A stretch of 64,000 nt of DNA from VMDJ01 sp038146785 (GCA_038146785.1 JAYQSI010000016.1:744001-808000); one strand, 5' to 3'; shown: positions 9,507 to 18,054, counted from the stretch's first letter. The notes: a model not told the origin generated them from the letters alone. Made by a program: numbers and translations.

Positions 9507-9744
9507 GCTTTAGTAATTTGCTAAAACGTTTCACATCAAAGCCATCGATGCGCTCGCCATTAATCACAGTAACAGGCACTCCGCGAGCACCGAGTTTGGA
9601 AAATTCCTTGAAGGCCCGCTGATTCTTCTGGATGTCGAATTCCTGAAAGCGGAAGTTTTGATCCTGAAGCCAGCGTTTGAGTTGCTTACAGTGGGTGCAC
9701 TGTGAGGTGCTGTAGACGGTGATGCGAGGTGCTTTACCGGCCAT
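9499..9744 (-). CDS. Glutaredoxin-like small thiol-disulfide protein
   Basis: An 81-residue single-domain protein with a CTHC redox motif at about residues 16-19 and the cis-proline segment GARGVPVTVING near residue 52, typical of the NrdH/glutaredoxin-like family. It probably reduces protein disulfides in the cytoplasm. It lies between purC and srkA on the same strand, overlapping srkA by 8 bases and ending tightly against purC, so the three are likely cotranscribed. The specific partner is unknown. In E. coli the srkA gene is next to dsbA, so a thiol protein beside a SrkA homologue fits the context. Confidence 0.85.
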   Translation of the reverse strand: MAGKAPRITVYSTSQCTHCKQLKRWLQDQNFRFQEFDIQKNQRAFKEFSKLGARGVPVTVINGERIDGFDVKRFSKLLKHG

Positions 9745-9745
9745 C

Positions 9746-10630
9746 TTATTTGCCAGTCAGTAAACGCTCAGCTTCGCGATATTTTTCTGCCGTCTTATCA
9801 ATGATCTCTTGAGGTAGCTCTGGACCTGGGGCTTTTTTATTCCAATCAAGCGTCTCTAAATAGTCACGAACAAACTGCTTATCAAAACTGGGTGGGCTGA
9901 TGCCGGGTTGATATTGATCCGCTGGCCAGAAGCGAGATGAGTCAGGCGTGAGTACTTCATCGATTAAGGTCAGCTGACCTTCTTCATCAAGACCAAATTC
10001 AAACTTCGTATCCGCGATGATGATGCCTTTGGTGCGCGCATAGTCAGCACACTCTTGGTAGATACGAAGGGTGGCATCACGTACCTGTTCAGCCATCTCT
10101 GCACCTAATAGATTCTTAGTAGCTTCAAAGTCGATGTTTTCATCATGCTCACCAACCGCTGCTTTGGTCGATGGCGTGAAGATGGGCTCTGGTAGTTTGT
10201 CAGCTAGCTGCAAACCACTTGGCAGCTCGATACCGCATACGCTGCCATTGGCTTGATAATCTTTCCAACCTGAACCAATGATGTAGCCGCGCACAATCGC
10301 TTCCACTGGTAGCGCTTTTAACTTGCGTACAACCATCACGCGATCGCCAAGCCAGTTGCGAGTTTCCTCGTCGGTAATGACATCCTCAACTTTCAGCGAG
10401 GTGCGTTGATTTGGCAGGATGTTTTGCGTGCGATCAAACCAAAAGTTAGCCACACGTGTCAGGACTTCGCCTTTGCCAGGGATTGCTTGCGGCAAGATCA
10501 CATCAAACGCTGACAACCGGTCGCTGGTGATAATCAACATGTGTTGATCATCGACATCGTAGATATCGCGTACTTTGCCGCGATGCAGCATCTTGAAGTC
10601 AGGGAGCTTGGTTTCGTAGACAGCCGACAT
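9746..10630 (-). CDS. purC: Phosphoribosylaminoimidazole-succinocarboxamide synthase (SAICAR synthase)
   Basis: ATP-dependent condensation of CAIR with aspartate in purine biosynthesis. The 294-residue protein has the N-terminal LHRGKVRDIYDVDD, the SRFWPADQYQPG segment and SFDKQFVRDYLE near the C-terminus. It is the longer PurC form (about 290-300 residues) rather than the 237-residue E. coli form. First gene of the purC-glutaredoxin-srkA group. No PUR-box operator was recognised upstream. Confidence 0.95.
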   Translation of the reverse strand: MSAVYETKLPDFKMLHRGKVRDIYDVDDQHMLIITSDRLSAFDVILPQAIPGKGEVLTRVANFWFDRTQNILPNQRTSLKVEDVITDEETRNWLGDRVMVVRKLKALPVEAIVRGYIIGSGWKDYQANGSVCGIELPSGLQLADKLPEPIFTPSTKAAVGEHDENIDFEATKNLLGAEMAEQVRDATLRIYQECADYARTKGIIIADTKFEFGLDEEGQLTLIDEVLTPDSSRFWPADQYQPGISPPSFDKQFVRDYLETLDWNKKAPGPELPQEIIDKTAEKYREAERLLTGK

Positions 10631-10716
10631 GGCAATTTCCGCAAAAGAATAAAACGCAAATTATAGTGTTTTCAGCGCGAAGATGGCATCGTTAGCGACC
10701 CTGAAAGGATGGCTAA

Positions 10717-11154
10717 ATGACAGATCAAACACTCACGCCTTTTATGCAGAAGTTTCGCGGAGGTTTTACCTCGGCATTACGTTGGCATCATCTTGATGCG
10801 CTGTGGCAAACGCTAAAAGCGTCAGACGAGCAGTGGTACATCTATGCCATTGGTGAGGAGCCACCAACCCAGGTGAGTGATAAAGAGGCGCTGCATCGTT
10901 TTATCGATGAGGTTGATCAGCTGCTGCGCGCGGAGCATGAGGAAGATTATTGCGGCATCGTTTATGCGGATAACTTGGCTAATCCGAGCATCGTGAAAAT
11001 TTACGATCCGAATAATTTGGGCGTCTCATGTGGCTACAGTGACAATCCGCCCTTACCGGGTTGGGTGCTCAGTCAGCTGCCGCCAGAGGATATTCCGGCA
11101 AATGCGCCTGTTCCGAAGAACCGTCGCCGATGGTGGCAGCGCTTATTGGGCTAA
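10717..11154 (+). CDS. Hypothetical protein, 145 residues
   Basis: Not recognised. A soluble acidic protein rich in tryptophan, with PPLPGWVLSQLPPEDIP near the C-terminus and a basic RRRWWQRLLG tail. The sequence looks like a conserved gammaproteobacterial hypothetical with a globular fold; no signal peptide or membrane segment is seen. It has an ATG with a modest AGGAT upstream and is divergent from purC by 86 bases. The codon pattern and lack of a better frame support a real gene. Confidence 0.7.
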   Translation: MTDQTLTPFMQKFRGGFTSALRWHHLDALWQTLKASDEQWYIYAIGEEPPTQVSDKEALHRFIDEVDQLLRAEHEEDYCGIVYADNLANPSIVKIYDPNNLGVSCGYSDNPPLPGWVLSQLPPEDIPANAPVPKNRRRWWQRLLG

Positions 11155-11255
11155 TTCGGGCTAAGAGTCCGTACGAAGTCTACGTAAAAGCCCTATTTTT
11201 ATTGGTTATAATTCACCTTTAGTTTTAAAGCGAAGTGTCTTCGCGCAGGATTTCT

Positions 11256-11672
11256 ATGAGCACGTCAGAGCAGCAGACCCAGCTAACCCAAGCCGTTATG
11301 GCCCTTTTGGATGAATGGCAGTTGGGTGTCGATGAGATGCAGCAGTTGCTGTTGTTGCCAAGCAATGTGCGTGCGCGTGCGTTCCAAAAATTCCGTGAAG
11401 GTCACGAGGCCTTCCCTGATGAGGAAAATACCTTACGCCGTGCGAATTACTTGCTGCGCATTGCGGATGCGCTGAGAACGACCTATCCGCGTAACCCGAA
11501 GATGGCAGGTCAGTGGGTGAAGATGCGTCATCGTCGCTTTAGAAACCGCACTCCGCTGCAGATGATCTTTGAAGGTGGCGAGATGGGCTTGGTGGCCGTG
11601 CTGTCTGAGCTTGATTGCACCTTCTCGTGGGATATGACCGGCTCTAAGGCAACTACCTACACGCCTCAGTAG
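11256..11672 (+). CDS. MbcA/ParS (DUF2384)-type antitoxin-domain protein
   Basis: 138 residues from ATG 11256 (MSTSEQQTQL), preferred over an upstream in-frame start at 11235 because the GCGCAGGATT Shine-Dalgarno lies just before it. The N-terminal part is helical. The C-terminal part shows the toxin-binding pattern of the MbcA/ParS/Xre family (NRTPLQMIFEGGEMGLVAV, compare 'P...L..G..G...V...L'). Such proteins usually pair with a RES-domain NAD-degrading toxin. None is encoded next to it; only a 68-residue hypothetical follows immediately. It may be a solitary regulator. Confidence 0.7.
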   Translation: MSTSEQQTQLTQAVMALLDEWQLGVDEMQQLLLLPSNVRARAFQKFREGHEAFPDEENTLRRANYLLRIADALRTTYPRNPKMAGQWVKMRHRRFRNRTPLQMIFEGGEMGLVAVLSELDCTFSWDMTGSKATTYTPQ

Positions 11673-11674
11673 TG

Positions 11675-11878
11675 ATGACGAGCGATCAGCTCTGGTCTCA
11701 GGTGCCTGATTGGGTGAATTTCATCGCGCAAGATAAAAGCGGTGCTTGGTGGGGCTTTGAAGTTGAGCCGTTGCCCGCCTCAGATTTTTGGTACGAGAAC
11801 GAAGTAGGTCGTTATGTGTCTATTTTGAGAGCGGCTGAAAATGCGCAATGGCGTGAGACTTTGAGTCGTCGAAAATAG
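11675..11878 (+). CDS. Small hypothetical protein, 67 residues
   Basis: Starts at ATG 11675 (or GTG 11672 overlapping the upstream stop), so it is translationally coupled to the MbcA/ParS-like gene. Tryptophan-rich (SGAWWGFEVEPLPASDFWYE) and acidic, ending in a basic RRK. No known family was recognised. Tight coupling suggests joint function with the upstream protein, but it does not look like a RES toxin. Confidence 0.6.
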   Translation: MTSDQLWSQVPDWVNFIAQDKSGAWWGFEVEPLPASDFWYENEVGRYVSILRAAENAQWRETLSRRK

Positions 11879-11886
11879 ATTTCTAA

Positions 11887-11918
11887 CAATATCAGGCACT
11901 TAAGATATTGAGTTTTTC
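11887..11918 (+). terminator. Weak AT-rich terminator after the MbcA/ParS-like pair
   Basis: CAATATC (11887-11893) pairs with GATATTG (11904-11910), followed by AGTTTTT. The stem is AT-rich and the loop is 10 bases, so efficiency is doubtful. The remaining sequence to 12051 is very AT-rich with no gene. Confidence 0.4.
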
Positions 11919-12051
11919 ACAGGTAGGATAAAATTAATTTTTGGATAATTTAGCTAAAATATCTGAAAAAAGTAATTTGAATATACCTGTAAGCTATTGT
12001 TTTTATTATTTATTAGAAGAAAATTATATAAAGTAATCCGATTCCTACAAG

Positions 12052-12555
12052 ATGACTAAGTCCTTGATTTGCTGTTTTACCCACAAAGTTATCCACAGGC
12101 TGGCGCTTATTCTTGTCGTCGCTTTTGGTGCTGTCCATGCAGCCCAATTACCGACCTTTGAGGCGTTGAGTCGACAAGCTCAGTCAGGCGATGCGTGGGC
12201 CATGCTGAATATGGGTGCAGCCTTCGACAATGGCACCTTTGGGCAACAGGTCGATCCTGAGAAGGCGGTGTTTTGGTATCGCCAAGCCGCTGAGAAGGGT
12301 TTGGCTAAGGCACAGTTTGCGTTAGCTCACAGTTACGCCACTGGAAACGGCTTGAAGCAAAGCTACACCGAGGCACTGCCTTGGATGCATCAAGCTGCTC
12401 TGCAAGGTGAAGTCGATGCTATGTACTTATTGGGTGTGATGCACGCTGAAGGTCTTGGTACCGCTATCGATGTTGAACAGGCAAAAAGCTGGTTAGAAAA
12501 AGCGGCTGCTCAAGAACACCTCGATGCAGCTGACTATCTGAAAAAATTACAATAA
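12052..12555 (+). CDS. Sel1-repeat protein, probably exported
   Basis: 167 residues with an N-terminal hydrophobic segment (LALILVVAFGAVHAA) that looks like a signal peptide cleaved after HAA, then about three Sel1-type helical repeats with signatures such as GDAWAMLNMGAAFDNG, AEKGLAKAQFALAHSYATG and GEVDAMYLLGVMHAEG. Such repeats mediate protein-protein contacts; the partner is unknown. Two other Sel1 genes occur in this window. Two DnaA-box-like 9-mers fall within the signal-peptide coding region. Confidence 0.82.
   Translation: MTKSLICCFTHKVIHRLALILVVAFGAVHAAQLPTFEALSRQAQSGDAWAMLNMGAAFDNGTFGQQVDPEKAVFWYRQAAEKGLAKAQFALAHSYATGNGLKQSYTEALPWMHQAALQGEVDAMYLLGVMHAEGLGTAIDVEQAKSWLEKAAAQEHLDAADYLKKLQ
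12077..12097 (+). other. Tandem DnaA-box-like 9-mers
   Basis: TTACCCACA (12077-12085) and the consensus TTATCCACA (12089-12097) are in direct orientation 12 bases apart, just right of an AT-rich stretch (11880-12050). They lie in the Sel1 signal-peptide codons. Binding is possible but unproven. Confidence 0.3.
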
Positions 12556-12634
12556 ATCAGCAACTTCTTATATACCCACTGGGGGTGCATCGGTATAATC
12601 GCGCGCCTTAATTCCCCTCAATCGGACTAATCTT

Positions 12635-14446
12635 GTGATTCAGAATCTGCGCAATATCGCCATCATCGCTCACGTTGACCATGGCAAAACCACCCTTGTT
12701 GATGAGCTGCTCAAGCAGTCAGGTACCTTGGGGGAGCGTTTCGGTGAGGTTGAGCGAGTCATGGACTCGAACGATCAGGAAAAAGAGCGCGGAATTACCA
12801 TTCTTTCTAAGAACACCGCGATTAACTGGAACGACTACCGCATCAATATCGTCGACACCCCAGGACACGCCGACTTCGGTGGTGAGGTGGAGCGTGTGCT
12901 TTCGATGGTCGACTCGGTGTGTTTGCTGGTTGATGCGCAAGAAGGCCCAATGCCACAAACGCGTTTTGTAACGCAAAAAGCATTTGCTCATGGCCTGCGT
13001 CCGATTGTTGTTGTAAACAAAATTGATAAGCCGGGTGCGCGTCCTGATTGGGTTATCGATCAGGTGTTTGAGTTGTTCGACAACCTTGGTGCAACTGATG
13101 AGCAGTTGGACTTCCCAATCGTGTATGCCTCAGCGATCAATGGTTATGCCTCGCTAGATGATTCGGTTCGCGAAGGTGACATGACACCTTTGTTTGAAGC
13201 GATTGTTGAGCATTGCCCTGTGCCTGATGTTGACCCAGAAGGTCCATTGCAGATGCAGGTGTCTAACCTCGATTACAACAGCTATGTCGGTGCGATTGCG
13301 GTCGGTCGTGTTAAGCGCGGCAAGATCAAGCCTAATCAGCAAGTTACGGTTATCAAAGCAGATGGTCGTCAGCAGAAAGGCAAGGTCGGTCTGGTTTATG
13401 GCTATATGGGTCTGCAGCGCCACGAAGTGCCTGAAGCATCAGCGGGTGACATCATTGCGATTACCGGTATCGAAGCGCCAAACGTCTCGGATGTGATTTG
13501 TCATCCTGAGAATGTCGAGCCAATGCCAAAGTTGGCGGTTGACGAGCCAACTGTTTCGATGACTTTCCAAGTTAACGCATCACCTTTTGCGGGCAAGGAA
13601 GGTAAGTACCTGACTTCGCGTCAGATCAAAGATCGTCTAGAGCGTGAATTGATTCACAACGTGGCATTGCGTGTTGAAGAGGGTAGTGACCCTGAAAAAT
13701 TCAAAGTCTCTGGTCGTGGCGAACTTCACCTATCGGTACTGATCGAAAATATGCGTCGCGAAGGTTTTGAGCTAGCGGTATCACGTCCAGAAGTTATCTT
13801 CCGCGAGATTGATGGCGTTGTGTCAGAGCCTTATGAGCAAGTGACCATCGATATCGAAGATCAACACCAAGGTGCCATCATGGAAACCTTGGGTGAGCGT
13901 CGTGGTGATATGAAGAATATGGTTCCAGATGGTAAGGGTCGTGTTCGTTTGGACTACATCATGCCGTCTCGTGGTTTGATCGGTTTCCAAACCGACTTCA
14001 TGACCATGACCTCAGGCACAGGTTTGCTTTATCACGTGTTCGATCACTATGGTCCAGCGCACTCTACGGGTATTGCGGGCCGTCAAAACGGCGTGATGAT
14101 TTCAAATGGTCAAGGTAAAGCGCTGGGTTATGCTTTGTTTAACCTGCAAGAGCGTGGTCGCCTGTTCTCATCACACGGTGATGAGGTTTACGAAGGTCAG
14201 ATCGTCGGTATTCACTCGCGTTCAAATGACTTGGTGGTTAACCCACTTAAGGGTAAGCAGCTCACCAACGTGCGTGCATCGGGTAAAGATGATGCGATCG
14301 CTTTGGTTCCACCAATTCCAGTGACCTTGGAAATGGCGCTCGAGTTCATCGAGGATGACGAGCTCGTCGAGATCACGCCAAAGTCTGTACGTATTCGTAA
14401 GAAGTTCTTGAAAGAGCACGAGCGTAAACGTTCTAGCCGCTCTTAA
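12635..14446 (+). CDS. typA: GTP-binding protein TypA/BipA
   Basis: Ribosome-associated translational GTPase involved in stress and low-temperature ribosome assembly. 603 residues, starting at a GTG (12635) that gives MIQNLRNIAIIAHVDHGKTT. G-domain motifs are AHVDHGKTT, DTPGHADFGG and VVNKIDKPGARP. Domains II, III and V follow, and the BipA-specific C-terminal domain includes SRGLIGFQTDFMT and GLLYHVFDHYGP. It is followed 9 bases later by dtd. Confidence 0.97.
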   Translation: MIQNLRNIAIIAHVDHGKTTLVDELLKQSGTLGERFGEVERVMDSNDQEKERGITILSKNTAINWNDYRINIVDTPGHADFGGEVERVLSMVDSVCLLVDAQEGPMPQTRFVTQKAFAHGLRPIVVVNKIDKPGARPDWVIDQVFELFDNLGATDEQLDFPIVYASAINGYASLDDSVREGDMTPLFEAIVEHCPVPDVDPEGPLQMQVSNLDYNSYVGAIAVGRVKRGKIKPNQQVTVIKADGRQQKGKVGLVYGYMGLQRHEVPEASAGDIIAITGIEAPNVSDVICHPENVEPMPKLAVDEPTVSMTFQVNASPFAGKEGKYLTSRQIKDRLERELIHNVALRVEEGSDPEKFKVSGRGELHLSVLIENMRREGFELAVSRPEVIFREIDGVVSEPYEQVTIDIEDQHQGAIMETLGERRGDMKNMVPDGKGRVRLDYIMPSRGLIGFQTDFMTMTSGTGLLYHVFDHYGPAHSTGIAGRQNGVMISNGQGKALGYALFNLQERGRLFSSHGDEVYEGQIVGIHSRSNDLVVNPLKGKQLTNVRASGKDDAIALVPPIPVTLEMALEFIEDDELVEITPKSVRIRKKFLKEHERKRSSRS

Positions 14447-14455
14447 TTAGCCTGA

Positions 14456-14893
14456 ATGATTGGTCTGATTCAACGCGTTAAACATGCCAGTGTGGCAGTG
14501 GATGGCGAGGTAATCGGTCAGATCGATCAGGGCTTATTGGCCCTGGTTGGCGTGCAGAAACACGACAATCAAGCGTCAGCGGATAAATTACTCAAGCGCA
14601 TGCTGAGCTACCGCGTGTTCGCAGACGCTGAGGACAAAATGAACCTGAGCCTGTCGGATATTGGTGGCGGCCTTCTCTTGGTCTCGCAATTCACCCTGGC
14701 AGCAGATACGCAAAAAGGTGCTCGTCCGAGCTTTTCTTCAGCGGCATCACCTGATCTTGGGCGCGAGCTCTTTGAGTACGTGGTTAATCAGGCGAGAGCT
14801 CAGCATCCCGTCGTTGAGACCGGCCGTTTTGGTGCAGATATGCAGGTAAGTTTGCTGAATGATGGTCCGGTGACCTTTTGGCTTGAGACCTAG
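14456..14893 (+). CDS. dtd: D-aminoacyl-tRNA deacylase
   Basis: Hydrolyses D-amino acids from mischarged tRNAs. The 145-residue protein begins MIGLIQRVKHASVAVDGEVIG and contains the SQFTLAADTQKGARPSF segment and the invariant GPVTFWLET C-terminal motif (Gly-cisPro site). It starts 9 bases after typA, so cotranscription is likely. The promoter for the his operon begins right after its stop. Confidence 0.96.
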   Translation: MIGLIQRVKHASVAVDGEVIGQIDQGLLALVGVQKHDNQASADKLLKRMLSYRVFADAEDKMNLSLSDIGGGLLLVSQFTLAADTQKGARPSFSSAASPDLGRELFEYVVNQARAQHPVVETGRFGADMQVSLLNDGPVTFWLET

Positions 14894-14894
14894 T

Positions 14895-14923
14895 CTGACA
14901 AGGTCTGCGCTTTGTCATAAAAT
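14895..14923 (+). promoter_or_regulatory. Sigma-70 promoter for the his-tat operon
   Basis: CTGACA (14895-14900), 17-base spacer, TAAAAT (14918-14923): each hexamer has one mismatch to consensus. It ends 41 bases before hisB. No his leader peptide with consecutive His codons is visible between it and hisB. Confidence 0.65.
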
Positions 14924-14964
14924 AGCGCTTTAATTCTTTTCCCGACATTTCGCAGGAGAGCTGC

Positions 14965-15553
14965 ATGTCACGTACGGCAAGCATTGAGCGCAACACGCTA
15001 GAAACCCAAATCACGGTCAGCGTGAATTTGGATGGTACTGGCCAAGCAAAATTTGATACCGGTGTGCCCTTCCTAGAGCACATGATGGATCAGATTGCTC
15101 GTCACGGTTTGATTGACCTTGAGATCACCGCGAAAGGTGACTTGCACATCGATGCACCACACGGTTGAAGATATCGGCATCACCTTAGGTCAAGCCTTTG
15201 CGAAAGCAGTGGGTGATAAGAAAGGTATTCGTCGTTATGGTCACGCTTATGTGCCACTCGATGAGGCTTTGTCACGCGTTGTGTTGGACCTATCAGGTCG
15301 TCCAGGTATCGAGTTCAATGTGGACTTCGTGCGCAGTACGATTGGTGAGTTCGATGTCGATCTGTTCCATGAGTTCTTCCAAGGCTTTATTAATCACGCG
15401 TTGGTGACGCTGCACGTTGATAACCTTCGTGGTCACAATGCTCACCACCAAGCTGAGACAGTGTTCAAAGCGTTTGGTCGTGCATTGCGTATGGCGCTTG
15501 AAGTGGACCCGCGCATGGGTGAAGTCATTCCTTCGACAAAAGGCAGTCTCTAA
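14965..15553 (+). CDS. hisB: Imidazoleglycerol-phosphate dehydratase, frameshifted
   Basis: Manganese enzyme of the histidine pathway. The N-terminal part (RNTLETQITVSVNLDG, PFLEHMMDQIARHG) and C-terminal part (HHTVEDIGITLGQA, LFHEFFQGFINHA, GHNAHHQAETVFKAFGRA) are in different frames. The junction is at about 15153-15160, where GATGCACCAC replaces an expected GATGCACACCAC: two bases (CA) are missing exactly at the metal-binding His-His motif. Corrected length is about 196 residues, normal for the monofunctional enzyme. It lacks the HisN phosphatase domain fused in E. coli. A dinucleotide slip or assembly error is likely. Confidence 0.9.
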
Positions 15554-15579
15554 GACTCGCTGCTCATAAGGACTTAAGC

Positions 15580-16221
15580 ATGTCGCAAACAATTGCCGTG
15601 ATTGATTACGGCATGGGAAATCTTCGCTCTGTTTCTAAAGCGATTGAATATGTTGCATCCGATGCGACAGTGATTGTTACGTCGGATGCTAACGCGATCG
15701 CGAACGCTGATCGTGTGGTTTTCCCGGGTCAAGGTGCTGCACGTGATTGCATGGCCGCGATTCGCGAACGCAATCTCGAAAGTGTCATTAAGCAAGCGGC
15801 AGCAGAGAAACCTTTCTTAGGTATCTGTATGGGTTTGCAGGTGTTGATGACGCATTCTGAAGAGAACGGCGGCACGGACTTGCTGAATATTTATCAGGGT
15901 GATGTCAAACGCTTCCACGCCAACATGCCTGGCGATAATGGCTTGCCATTAAAAGTGCCACAGATGGGTTGGAGTTGTGTTGATCAGCGTGTCGAGCATC
16001 CGCTGTGGGCATCGATTGATGATGGTGCACGTTTTTATTACGTGCACAGCTATCGTGTGGTGCCACTTGATCCAACATTAACCGCAGCGACCACCGATTA
16101 TGGTGTGCGCTACACCTCGGCGATTGCGCGCGACAATGTGTTTGCTGTGCAGTTCCATCCTGAGAAGAGTGCAGATGCCGGTCTGCAATTGTTACGTAAT
16201 TTTGTGCAGTGGAAGCCTTGA
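15580..16221 (+). CDS. hisH: Imidazole glycerol phosphate synthase glutaminase subunit
   Basis: Class I glutamine amidotransferase delivering ammonia to HisF. The 213-residue protein has FPGQGAARD, the nucleophile motif LGICMGLQVL and the C-terminal VQFHPEKS with catalytic His and Glu. It lies between hisB and hisA as in most gammaproteobacterial his operons. Confidence 0.96.
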   Translation: MSQTIAVIDYGMGNLRSVSKAIEYVASDATVIVTSDANAIANADRVVFPGQGAARDCMAAIRERNLESVIKQAAAEKPFLGICMGLQVLMTHSEENGGTDLLNIYQGDVKRFHANMPGDNGLPLKVPQMGWSCVDQRVEHPLWASIDDGARFYYVHSYRVVPLDPTLTAATTDYGVRYTSAIARDNVFAVQFHPEKSADAGLQLLRNFVQWKP

Positions 16222-16241
16222 GCGCCACGGTGAGTTAAACG

Positions 16242-16979
16242 ATGTTATTGATTCCAGCGATTGATTTAAAAGACGGTAAATGTGTACGCCTTCGCCAAGG
16301 TCGTATGGATGACGACACGGTTTTTTCAGATCAACCCATCGATATGGCAAAGCGCTGGGTTGATGAAGGTGGTCGTCGACTACACCTTGTTGATTTGAAT
16401 GGTGCCTTTGCTGGCGAGCCAGTGAATGGTGAGGCGATCTCAACGATTTGTGCGGCGTATAAAGATGTGCCAATTCAGGTTGGCGGCGGTATTCGTGATG
16501 AAGCGACGATTGAGCGCTATCTTGCGATGGGTGTGGATTACTGCATCATCGGTACTCAAGCAGTTAAAGATCCTGCGTTTGTTGCTCGCGCATGCAAAGC
16601 TTTTCCGGGACACATCATTGTTGGCCTAGATGCTAAAGATGGCATGGTGGCGATCAATGGTTGGGCCGAGGTTACTGATCACAATGTGGTCGATCTGGCG
16701 AAACAATTTGAAAACGATGGTGTGTCATCCATCGTTTACACCGATATCGGTCGTGACGGCATGATGCAAGGTGTGAATGTCGAAGCAACAACCGCATTGG
16801 CGGAAGCGATTAGCATTCCGGTGATCGCCTCTGGCGGCATCACCAATTTAGATGACATTCGTAACTTATGTGCAGCGCCAACCAATAACATTACCGGTGC
16901 TATTACAGGTCGTGCGATTTACGAAGGCACCTTAGATCTAGCTGAAGCACAACAGTTAGCTGACCAGTTGAGTGCCTGA
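16242..16979 (+). CDS. hisA: ProFAR isomerase
   Basis: (beta/alpha)8-barrel Amadori isomerase of histidine synthesis. The 245 residues begin LLIPAIDLKDGKCVRLRQG with the first catalytic Asp; VYTDIGRDGMMQG carries the second. IASGGITNLDDI and the GAITGRAIYEGT phosphate site follow. It sits 2 bases before hisF. Confidence 0.96.
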   Translation: MLLIPAIDLKDGKCVRLRQGRMDDDTVFSDQPIDMAKRWVDEGGRRLHLVDLNGAFAGEPVNGEAISTICAAYKDVPIQVGGGIRDEATIERYLAMGVDYCIIGTQAVKDPAFVARACKAFPGHIIVGLDAKDGMVAINGWAEVTDHNVVDLAKQFENDGVSSIVYTDIGRDGMMQGVNVEATTALAEAISIPVIASGGITNLDDIRNLCAAPTNNITGAITGRAIYEGTLDLAEAQQLADQLSA

Positions 16980-16981
16980 TC

Positions 16982-17740
16982 ATGGGTTTAGCGAAACGCA
17001 TCATTCCTTGTTTAGACGTTGATAACGGTCGCGTTGTTAAAGGCGTGCAGTTTGTCGATATCCGCGATGCCGGTGATCCGGTTGAAGTGGCGCGTCGGTA
17101 TAACCAAGAAGGCGCGGATGAAATCACATTCTTAGATATCACAGCGACTTCGGATAATCGCGACACCATCGTGCATGTGGTTGAGCAAGTCGCATCAGAG
17201 GTATTCATCCCGCTGACTGTTGGTGGTGGTATTCGTAAGCCTGATGATGTGCTGACCATGTTGAACGCCGGTGCAGATAAGGTCTCGATCAATTCAGCAG
17301 CGGTATTCAATCCTGAGTTTGTAAAAGAAGTAACCGATCGTTTTGGCTCGCAATGTATTGTGGTTGCGATTGATGCCAAGCGCGTTGATGACCATTGGGA
17401 AATCTTTACCCATGGCGGTCGTAAGCCAACCGGTATCGATGCCATCGAATGGGCGGCCAAGATGACCGAGTATGGCGCGGGTGAGATTTTGCTCACGAGT
17501 ATGGATCGTGATGGCACCAAGATTGGTTTTGATAACGAATTGGTTCGTGCAGTTGCGGAAGCGGTATCGATTCCTGTGATTGCTTCAGGTGGTGTGGGGG
17601 AGTTGCAGCACCTGGTTGATGGCGTGAAAAAAGGTGGCGCGGATGCGGTGCTTGCAGCGTCGATTTTCCACTTTGCGGAATACACCGTGGGTGAAGCCAA
17701 GCGCTTCATGGCGGATCAAGGTATCGAGGTGAGATTATGA
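16982..17740 (+). CDS. hisF: Imidazole glycerol phosphate synthase cyclase subunit
   Basis: Partner of HisH forming the imidazole ring. The 252-residue barrel starts AKRIIPCLDVDNGRVVKG (catalytic Asp), with LLTSMDRDGTKIGFD carrying the second Asp and VIASGGVGELQHL. It overlaps hisE by 4 bases (ATGA), indicating translational coupling. A 268-codon open frame on the opposite strand is a composition artefact. Confidence 0.97.
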   Translation: MGLAKRIIPCLDVDNGRVVKGVQFVDIRDAGDPVEVARRYNQEGADEITFLDITATSDNRDTIVHVVEQVASEVFIPLTVGGGIRKPDDVLTMLNAGADKVSINSAAVFNPEFVKEVTDRFGSQCIVVAIDAKRVDDHWEIFTHGGRKPTGIDAIEWAAKMTEYGAGEILLTSMDRDGTKIGFDNELVRAVAEAVSIPVIASGGVGELQHLVDGVKKGGADAVLAASIFHFAEYTVGEAKRFMADQGIEVRL

Positions 17741-18054
17741 GTGATGTGCTCAACCGATTAGCTGCGGTGCTCGAAGAGCGTAAATCAGCTGAGGCTGACA
17801 GTTCGTATGTAGCGTCTTTGTATGCCAAGGGCCTTGATGCGATCTTGAAAAAGATCGGTGAAGAGGCGACCGAGACGGTGATGGCGGCAAAAGATGGCGC
17901 TAAAGATAAAATCGTGTACGAAACCGCTGACCTGTGGTTTCACAGCATGGTCTTGCTAGCGCAGCAGGGGCTCTCGCCACAGGATGTCCTAGAAGAACTC
18001 GATCGTCGTTTTGGATTATCTGGTCACGACGAGAAAGCCGCCCGAAAAGACTAA
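17737..18054 (+). CDS. hisE: Phosphoribosyl-ATP pyrophosphatase
   Basis: MazG-like all-alpha enzyme removing pyrophosphate from phosphoribosyl-ATP. The 105 residues contain KKIGEEATETVMAAKDG, the metal-binding helix pair, and KIVYETADLWFHSMVLL. It is monofunctional: the HisI cyclohydrolase that often lies between hisF and hisE, or is fused to HisE, is absent here and must be elsewhere. tatA starts 66 bases downstream, an order also seen in Pseudomonas-like genomes. Confidence 0.94.
   Translation: MSDVLNRLAAVLEERKSAEADSSYVASLYAKGLDAILKKIGEEATETVMAAKDGAKDKIVYETADLWFHSMVLLAQQGLSPQDVLEELDRRFGLSGHDEKAARKD

Noticed and set aside
11256..11878. Complete toxin-antitoxin module
   Set aside because: The second protein lacks RES-like residues and no other toxin family was recognised, so only an antitoxin-domain protein is claimed.
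11880..12100. Chromosomal origin of replication
   Set aside because: Only two boxes, within coding sequence, and none of the usual neighbours (dnaA, dnaN, rpmH, mnmG) are present.
16903..17709. 268-codon open frame antisense to hisF
   Set aside because: It mirrors hisF codon composition, has Ser/Thr-rich low-information sequence and no ribosome-binding site; hisF is certain.
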